Of a stretch of DNA of 64,000 nucleotides, positions 58,167 through 64,000 are shown in pieces. This DNA is from Marisa cornuarietis (Eukaryota; Mollusca; Gastropoda; Architaenioglossa; Ampullariidae), in assembly GCA_004794655.1 (NCBI GenBank), contig SMMW01000087.1, positions 62,001-126,000 of the forward strand, in the 5' to 3' direction. Each line of letters opens with the position of its first letter. The first letter of the stretch is position 1. Made by a program: the position numbers and the translations under genes. The notes beneath the pieces were generated by a model. It saw only the letters and a list, made by a program, of their open reading frames with translations, did no database searches and was not told the origin of the DNA.

Positions 58167-58841
58167 TGTGAAGGACCAAAGAATGTGTAGACAGGTTACA
58201 CCATACACATGGACTACACGGCACGCTTCACGTGTTCTTTCAATCAACACAAAACACTAAGATCTGCACATGGGTTTCTCGAGCTGTGTACTTGAGGTGG
58301 GGTTTCTAACTAAGTTGTATAGGGATCAAGATACATCAGTAATCCTTCAATAAATTCCTAAACATAAATCAATATATCAATAAGAGAACATGAATCACGA
58401 TAGACATCACTATCAATCCATCATTACAATCAAAACCAACTCTTACAACTACTGAACCGATTCTCTACAGTTCCAAGTCATTAGGTATCCGACCGAAAAA
58501 GACGTATAAACCAATCGTCCCGCCACGAGAGTCTTTTGTCAACTATGAAGAGATCAACTTACATACAGTTTCCAGTCCTCTTCGCATTCATTCCGTCTCT
58601 AGCACAACTCAGTTGCCTTACAGGAAATCGGTGACTACTTTACTCAGTCGCACTATGAACCATACTCACATTCATCAAATCTCATTCAAGGGGGACTAGT
58701 ATTGCTTCTTAATACCTAAAGGGGACTAACTCTCATTCTCACATTCATATTTTCGCGTAAAGGAGAAACTAGCCCTGCCTTACAACCTAGCAGGGAACTA
58801 ACTCTAGTTTCTCCCTTACTATCACGGGTCGATCCGTGACA
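58167..58841 (-). repeat. 3' LTR (675 bp)
   Basis: TGTGAAGG...CCGTGACA in plus-strand reading. Nearly identical to 62876-63991 except that it lacks a 441-bp internal block: CTAGCACA joins directly to ACTCAGTTGCC. CA is present at both edges of the missing block. Confidence 0.93.
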
Positions 58842-58856
58842 ATCCTCCCTTCTTCG
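58842..58856 (-). other. Polypurine tract
   Basis: Minus strand GAAGAAGGGAGGATT immediately upstream of the 3' LTR, the expected site for priming plus-strand synthesis. Confidence 0.75.
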
Positions 58857-58972
58857 AAAAAAAAATGTTTCATACATTTTTTCTATCACTATTGTTTTAA
58901 ATACAAGCTTTTTATTTCTAACTATGACACTTCCTTCTAGCTTCAGATAACTCTTTTGCTATAGTAACCAGC

Positions 58973-61690
58973 TCATGACGATATGTGCGTTCTTAAAGTT
59001 TTCCACAAAAGCAGATGATGTTGCTGTTTTCTCTTATTGCGAACTCTCATAATTTTTGTTCTTTTGTTCTTGTCTTCCTGTTCAAAATTCAGTAGAAGAT
59101 ATTCTAATTTTTTAAAAGGTGTTACATTGGTGTCCTCTACGCATGTATTTTTCTTCTTGGCTGTTCTCAGCCATGTTATGAGTTCAATGAAACTCTTTTG
59201 GTGGACTTCATGGTCTGTAGGCAGAATGCCACTGACTATCTTCTTCTCCACGATCTCTCTCGTTAGATGACGTTTCGAGTCCAGATATTCCTTTTGAGTT
59301 TTCCTCCTACCACAATGTCTGTGCTCAAGTTTTCTGATTCGTTTTGTCAAAAGTTCCACTGCTCTGTTAGCCTTCGCACTAGCTGATTTCTCCATATTCA
59401 GATATTCTTCCAGGTCTCTAACACGTAGCTTGAGGTTTTCTGAATTGAATTCTGTTTCCCGATGAACTTTTCTTTCTGCCTCGATTGTGCTATCCAGATC
59501 TTTCTTCAATCTTTCCTAACGTTCCTTGTAGGCTCTGATATCTGCTGAGGCTCTCAGTAGGTCGTCAAACTGACTCTTATGCCTCAACTCCAATTCGTGA
59601 ATCTTTTCTTTCAGATCACCAAGGGTCAACTTCTGTTGTTGGCACAGTACCGCCAATCGGTCTCTTTCCTTCTGGAAAACAACTATCTCAGTCTTGAGTT
59701 GAGCAATTTCTCTGTCCCTTTCACTGATCTCTAATTGTAGTCTACACTCTTGACCTTCTGCGTCTTCTCTAGATTTCTGTAAGTTCTGTTGTGGGACTAC
59801 CAGTTGTCGCAATGCCGATTTGTCGAATAACCGGTAAAGGACGTCATTTTTCACCTTAAATTGCGGATGTTGTCTTGCTGACTCTCGAAGTTTCTGCAGC
59901 GCCACATCTTCTTCCTGGTATTGAATAAACCGTTCTGGTTCGATTTTCCAGTTTAAAGCCTCCAGGCCTAAATGGGTGGTGTGATGTGTAGTTGCCCTAG
60001 CTTGTGAGCGAGTCACAACCAAGGCGGAGGGTAGGTGGTAATGGTCGTAGTTTTGTACGCCCGGAACGTTCCCTATGATTAAGTCCGTGACCGGATGTTT
60101 GATCACGCAGCACTGCAAGAAACCTTTGTAGAAAGGCGTGTCGACCGACACACGAGCTAGAGGGAAAGTTTCGATGTTCCCTCCAAACGTTACACAGGAC
60201 TGATTCCGTCCTAAATATTCTTCCTCCTGAACTAGATCAGCTCTAATGCCAGCCGTCGTAGCTCCCGTGGCTCGCAGCACTTGAACTGTTTTTCCTCTAA
60301 CTGTCCCTGAGTAAAGTTCCAGGCGTCCTAATTCTTCGTGGGTTGATGAGGAACATAGAATACCAATGTTTGCTGTTTGCGGTGTCTCTCGGCCGTCCGT
60401 TCTTGGGGTGGTAGTCCCTAATGTGTTGGCACACACCCTGGCGATGTGGCCGAAACCCCGACACGCGTAACACTGGATCTTCCTACTTAACGTTGGAGAT
60501 CCCTTTTCTGGTGATCGTGGTGTTGTAGTCGAACCCTGCTGTGCCATCTTGGGTGTAGGTGAGGAGGGCGGGTCAGGTCTTTTATAGTCAGAATTACTCT
60601 GAGGTCTGGGGTAACGGGGAGGAGTAGTTGGTCTTCGGTCTGGCCTCCTGCGGAATGTGGGCGATGACGGAGGCGTGGTAATTCCCACATTAGCGTAGGT
60701 AACAGTCCCTGTCCGTTTTGACATTGACTGGCTGGAATGTGCCTGCCGATAACGTTCTGCACTATCTATCAGTTCCTTGGCATTCGAAAAATCGCGTTCC
60801 CTCAGAAAAACTGTTAATTCTCTTGAGACACTCTGAAGGATTTGCTCGCGGACTAATAAATCATGAAGTCCTTCGTACGTTTTTGGAACCTTAGACAGTT
60901 CAATCCATCGGTTGAACCAACTAACCAATCGCGTGTGGAAAGAATGCATCGTTTCTTGAGCCTGGGGTCGCACATTTCGAAATTTTTCTCTATACCCTTC
61001 CGCGGTGTATTGAAACTTGAGTAATAATTCCTCTCTAAGTGTATCATAGTCTAGTCCACCTTGAGCACACAGATGATGATATAAGCTTAGAGCTTCTCCA
61101 TGGCAGGTTGTAGCAATTTGTATGGGCCAGATATCCCTGGGCCACTTTAGAGCCTCTGCTTGAGTCTCAAATCGATGTAAGAATGAATCGATATCGTCAG
61201 TATCCTCCTGAAACACTGAAAGTTTATACGTGACTCCTCGTGGTGGATGATCCCCACTACTTCTCGACGAGTTCGAATCAGTCACTTTCTCTAATCGCAG
61301 TTTTTCCAATTCAAATGCTCTTTCTGCTTCTTCTTTCCGTTCTAATCTATCAGCTTCTTCTTTTCGTTCTAGTCTCTCAGCTTCTTTTTCTCGGCTAGTC
61401 TCTTTTTTTTCTTTCGCTAGTCTCTCAGCTTCTTTTTCTTTCGCTAGTCTCTCAGCTTCTTTTTCTTTTCTCTCTGCTTCTCTTTCAGCTTCTTTTTCTT
61501 TCGCTAGTCTCTCAGCTTCTTTTTCTTTCGCTAGTCTCTCAGCTTCTTTTTCTTTCGCTAGTCTCTCTACATGTCTATCATGACGTTCCACACCCTACAT
61601 TATATATCTAGTCAAAGCATCACCTACTAACCCTATCATTTCACCTTCTTTCTTACATGAGGCCACATCAAACACTAGTTTGGGATCCAT
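58973..61690 (-). pseudogene. Gag / protease-like / coiled-coil polyprotein with two in-frame amber stops
   Basis: One minus-strand frame from the ATG at 61690 to 58973, cut by TAG at 61595-61597 (codon 32) and at 59516-59518. Numbering the central 691 codons from 61591: charged (AERLAKEKE)n coiled coil 8-100; Gag/capsid-like helical domain 122-285 (SFLHRFETQAEALKWPRDIW); Pro-rich 305-370; CCHC knuckle C374-C377-H382-C387; aspartic-protease-like 426-510 in which Ala441 occupies the catalytic Asp position (ATGATTAGIRADLV) while LIIGN remains; a pre-integrase-like stretch 553-600 (KVKNDVLYRLFDKS); then coiled coil 601-691 continuing past the stop for about 70 residues to a Lys-rich tail. There is no polymerase or integrase. 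Whether the ambers are read through or are decay is unknown. Confidence 0.8.
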
Positions 61691-62856
61691 GTTGCCCACC
61701 GAAAAAAAATCACCTAGTATCCTCTACACCAATACAATAGGAATATCAATGTAATCACAAAGTCAACAGGTATCGTCACAAGGCTTCTCTAAAAGTCTAA
61801 ATCAAAAGAAAATCACAATCACTGGATCAAATACAGATATGATATTCCAGTACTGCAAAATATACTGCAAACACTTCAAAGTGTAAACCTAAAATTCAGA
61901 ACATACACACAAAAACACAATTCCAATCTCTAATATCCGATGGATGCAATATACACATGAGCGAATATCAACAAGCAAACACGGGAGGAACAATCCTCCA
62001 ACTATACACCAGCAGTTATCAAAACCTCAATAGCAAAGGGATATAACTTCACAATATAACATAGGCTACTAGCCCACGAAGCGTGCAATTATATGCCTAG
62101 GCTACTATCTTAGCATTTCTTTATGCCTTAGAGATTCTATCAACCACACGGGCTATTCAATCTGCCACACAGGCTTTTCAAATCGGCCACACAGGCTTTT
62201 TTTTTTTTTTTCAACTCTGCCACACAGGCTATTCCAATCTGCCACACAGGCTATTCCAATCTGCCACACAGGCTTTACAAATCTGCCACACAGGCTATTC
62301 AAATCTGCCACACAGGCTTTACAAATCTGCCACACAGGCTATTCAAACTGCATCCAACATTTCCATAATAGTTCTAAAGTCCAGACAATCATAAAAACAC
62401 TCAAAGTTAATTATCTTGTCTTCATCAAGTCACATTAGCAATTTAAAGTGAGGCAACCCAAAAAAATTTTTCTTAAAACTTATCAAGACAGTAGACTATA
62501 GGACAGGGGACAGTCACTCCTTTCGGTTTCCACGCACACTTTCACACACAGAAGAGAGAGGTGAGAAAGAAAGACGAGACTCACAGTAGGTAAAGAGGCT
62601 AGGCCCTTACTGTGGAGTGAGCTATACAGTCTCCACAGACCCGTAAAGCTGGAGACGGGGTACTACTGCACAACGCCCAACATGTAACACTTAAACACTG
62701 AGCAAATATCAATAAGTTCAACCACTTTGCAAAATTTTCAAAGATAAATAACTAACTGCCCACCTTCTACCACTAAGTTCCAAGGGAATCACAAACACCG
62801 AATCGAAGACACACTTTCAACCGACTCAACACAACACGAGACACACCCACGACAGG
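61691..62856 (-). other. 5' leader of the LTR element
   Basis: Non-coding region of about 1.17 kb between primer-binding site and the first Gag ATG. It contains a tandem repeat (62147-62345) and is otherwise AC-rich with no recognised domain. A packaging signal would be expected here but cannot be identified. Confidence 0.6.
62147..62345 (-). repeat. About 20-bp tandem repeat in the element leader
   Basis: About nine units of (TC)TGCCACACAGGCTATTCAA with variants ending TTTACAA or TTTTCAA, broken by a T14 run at about 62199-62212. The minus-strand frame over it (repeated VWQI/CGRF motifs) is a by-product of the repeat. Confidence 0.93.
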
Positions 62857-62873
62857 TCACGTCGGGGTCACCA
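62857..62873 (-). other. Primer-binding site, tRNA-Trp type
   Basis: Plus strand TCACGTCGGGGTCACCA lies 2 bp from the 5' LTR. It equals the 3' end of animal tRNA-Trp (…TCACGTCGGGGTCA plus CCA) as I know it, so the minus-strand genome would pair with 17 bases of that tRNA. Confidence 0.8.
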
Positions 62874-62875
62874 AT

Positions 62876-63991
62876 TGTGAAGGACCAAAGAATGTGTAGA
62901 CAGGTTACACCATACACATGGACTACACGGCACGCTTCACGTGTTCTTTCAATCAACACAAAACACTAAGATCTGCACATGGGTTTCTCGAGCTGTGTAC
63001 TTGAGGTGGGGTTTCTAACTAAGTTGTATAGGGATCAAGATACATCAGTAATCCTTCAATAAATTCCTAAACATAAATCAATATATCAATAAGAGAACAT
63101 GAATCACGATAGACATCACTATCAATCCATCATTACAATCAAAACCAACTCTTACAACTACTGAACCGATTCTCTACAGTTCCAAGTCATTAGGTATCCG
63201 ACCGAAAAAGACGTATAAACCAATCGTCCCGCCACGAGAGTCTTTTGTCAACTATGAAGAGATCAACTTACATACAGTTTCCAGTCCTCTTCGCATTCAT
63301 TCCGTCTCTAGCACATATATATATAGAATTATCTCCCTTGCCCCGGTTGGCGCGCAGAATCCTTCAACGGAGGGTCGTATTCCCTGGGGTCAGGCACACA
63401 GCAAATTTGAAGGTGATCCTTCCAGGTCGTAGGGCACTCAGCTCCTGACGACTATGAATTCTAGATCGTAGGGCACACAGCTCACTGGCGATATTACATT
63501 CCTGATCGCAGGGCACACAGCTCACTGACGATATTATATTCCTTATCGCAGGGCACACAGCTCACTGATGATATTATATACTTCTGGTCGCAGGGCACTC
63601 GGCTCACTGACGACAATCTTCATCCAGCCTTCTCGACCCCCTACCTAATTCCTTGGCTATGCAAGGAATTAGTTCTGCTCCCCTCTCACTTTCACACAGT
63701 ACAATCTCCTACGTCCTTACACTAGGACGTTAGGTCGGGGACTAAAAATCCAATCAACTCAGTTGCCTTACAGGAAATCGGTGACTACTTTACTCAGTCG
63801 CACTATGAACCATACTCACATTCATCAAATCTCATTCAAGGGGGACTAGTATTGCTTCTTAATACCTAAAGGGGACTAACTCTCATTCTCACATTCATAT
63901 TTTCGCGTAAAGGAGAAACTAGCCCTGCCTTACAACCTAGCAGGGAACTAACTCTAGTTTCTCCCTTACTATCACGGGTCGATCCGTGACA
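62876..63991 (-). repeat. 5' LTR (1116 bp)
   Basis: Same ends as the 3' LTR, with an additional 441-bp block (about 63315-63756) containing AT dinucleotides and a 40-bp tandem repeat. The rest appears base-for-base almost identical to 58167-58841, indicating recent insertion. Confidence 0.93.
63427..63628. repeat. 40-bp tandem repeat inside the 5' LTR
   Basis: Five units beginning CGTAGGGCACTCAGCTC or CGCAGGGCACACAGCTCAC and continuing TGACGATATTATATTCCTTAT with substitutions. A more degenerate unit precedes at about 63380. Present only in the 1116-bp LTR. Confidence 0.9.
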
Positions 63992-64000
63992 CCCCTAGAG

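Larger units (their letters stand above)
58167..63991 (-). mobile_element. Complete, non-autonomous LTR retrotransposon (Ty3/Gypsy-like)
   Basis: 5.8-kb element on the minus strand. CCCCT at 58162-58166 and 63992-63996 is the 5-bp target duplication. Order from its 5' end: LTR (62876-63991), primer-binding site, leader with a tandem repeat, Gag/protease-like/coiled-coil reading frame, polypurine tract, LTR (58167-58841). The internal region is only about 4.0 kb and contains no reverse transcriptase, RNase H or integrase, so mobility would need proteins from a relative. Intact ends and target duplication show it jumped as a unit. The tRNA-Trp-type priming site is known from the CsRn1 clade of Gypsy elements, which is my tentative placement. 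Confidence 0.88.

Noticed and set aside
59037..59270. 77-codon plus-strand frame rich in Phe, Leu and Ser
   Set aside because: Antisense of the coiled-coil part of the LTR element; its composition mirrors the Lys/Glu codons of that frame.
62147..62345. CRISPR-like regular repeats of about 20 bp
   Set aside because: The units are contiguous tandem repeats without unique spacers, inside the leader of an LTR retrotransposon in a eukaryotic genome.

Overview
The window is eukaryotic: AT-rich, microsatellite-rich and full of decayed retroelements. It very probably comes from a lophotrochozoan, most likely a mollusc and perhaps a gastropod. The main reason is a cluster of single-exon seven-transmembrane receptors with the TM3 motif ERCxCVxxPLRAK, which resembles the expanded orphan chemosensory-receptor families described in gastropods. 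The species cannot be named from the sequence.

Receptor cluster. Five receptor genes look intact: 4889-5989 (+), 12595-13677 (+), 17543-18712 (+), 24556-25701 (-) and 43300-44397 (+). Six more copies or pieces are broken: 420-1163 (+), 29522-30102 (-), 35705-36474 (+), 51243-52398 (+), and two short minus-strand relics at 39803-39960 and 56421-56580. Two subfamilies are visible: one at 5-30 kb and a second at 35-52 kb. All share an N-terminal extracellular signature, Cys followed by DGsxDxxSPxT. They lack the usual Cys at the top of TM3 but keep one in ECL2.

Architecture. (1) 10088-15006 and 28199-32623 form an inverted duplication of about 4.9 and 4.4 kb arms, roughly 95% identical where I aligned them. 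They flank a 13.2 kb spacer holding two receptor genes in opposite orientation. The receptor in the right arm was killed by a 505-bp microhomology deletion and further small indels. (2) 33.6-57.4 kb is a direct tandem duplication: three related units (from about 33650, 42030 and 49540), each with upstream sequence plus a receptor. The first and third also share about 5 kb downstream and the same frameshift before TM7. Later differences between these two units (a SINE present or absent, a mariner relic with or without an internal deletion, an extra 0.9 kb) give a relative chronology.

Mobile DNA. A near full-length non-LTR retrotransposon (44743-47940, -) has a 12-bp target duplication with one mismatch and a (GATT)n tail. 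A complete LTR element (58167-63991, -) has a 5-bp target duplication, a tRNA-Trp-type primer-binding site and a polypurine tract. It carries Gag, a protease-like domain lacking its catalytic Asp, and a long coiled coil in place of reverse transcriptase, RNase H and integrase, so it looks like a non-autonomous chimera. A second LTR remnant lies at 26755-28198. A family of fold-back MITEs with roughly 150-200-bp inverted repeats and TTAA ends occurs five times. Mariner relics, tRNA-derived SINEs and several LINE fragments complete the picture.

No rRNA, functional tRNA, CRISPR or bacterial-type operon features were seen. Promoters and poly(A) sites could not be assigned with confidence. Identity figures are by-eye estimates.
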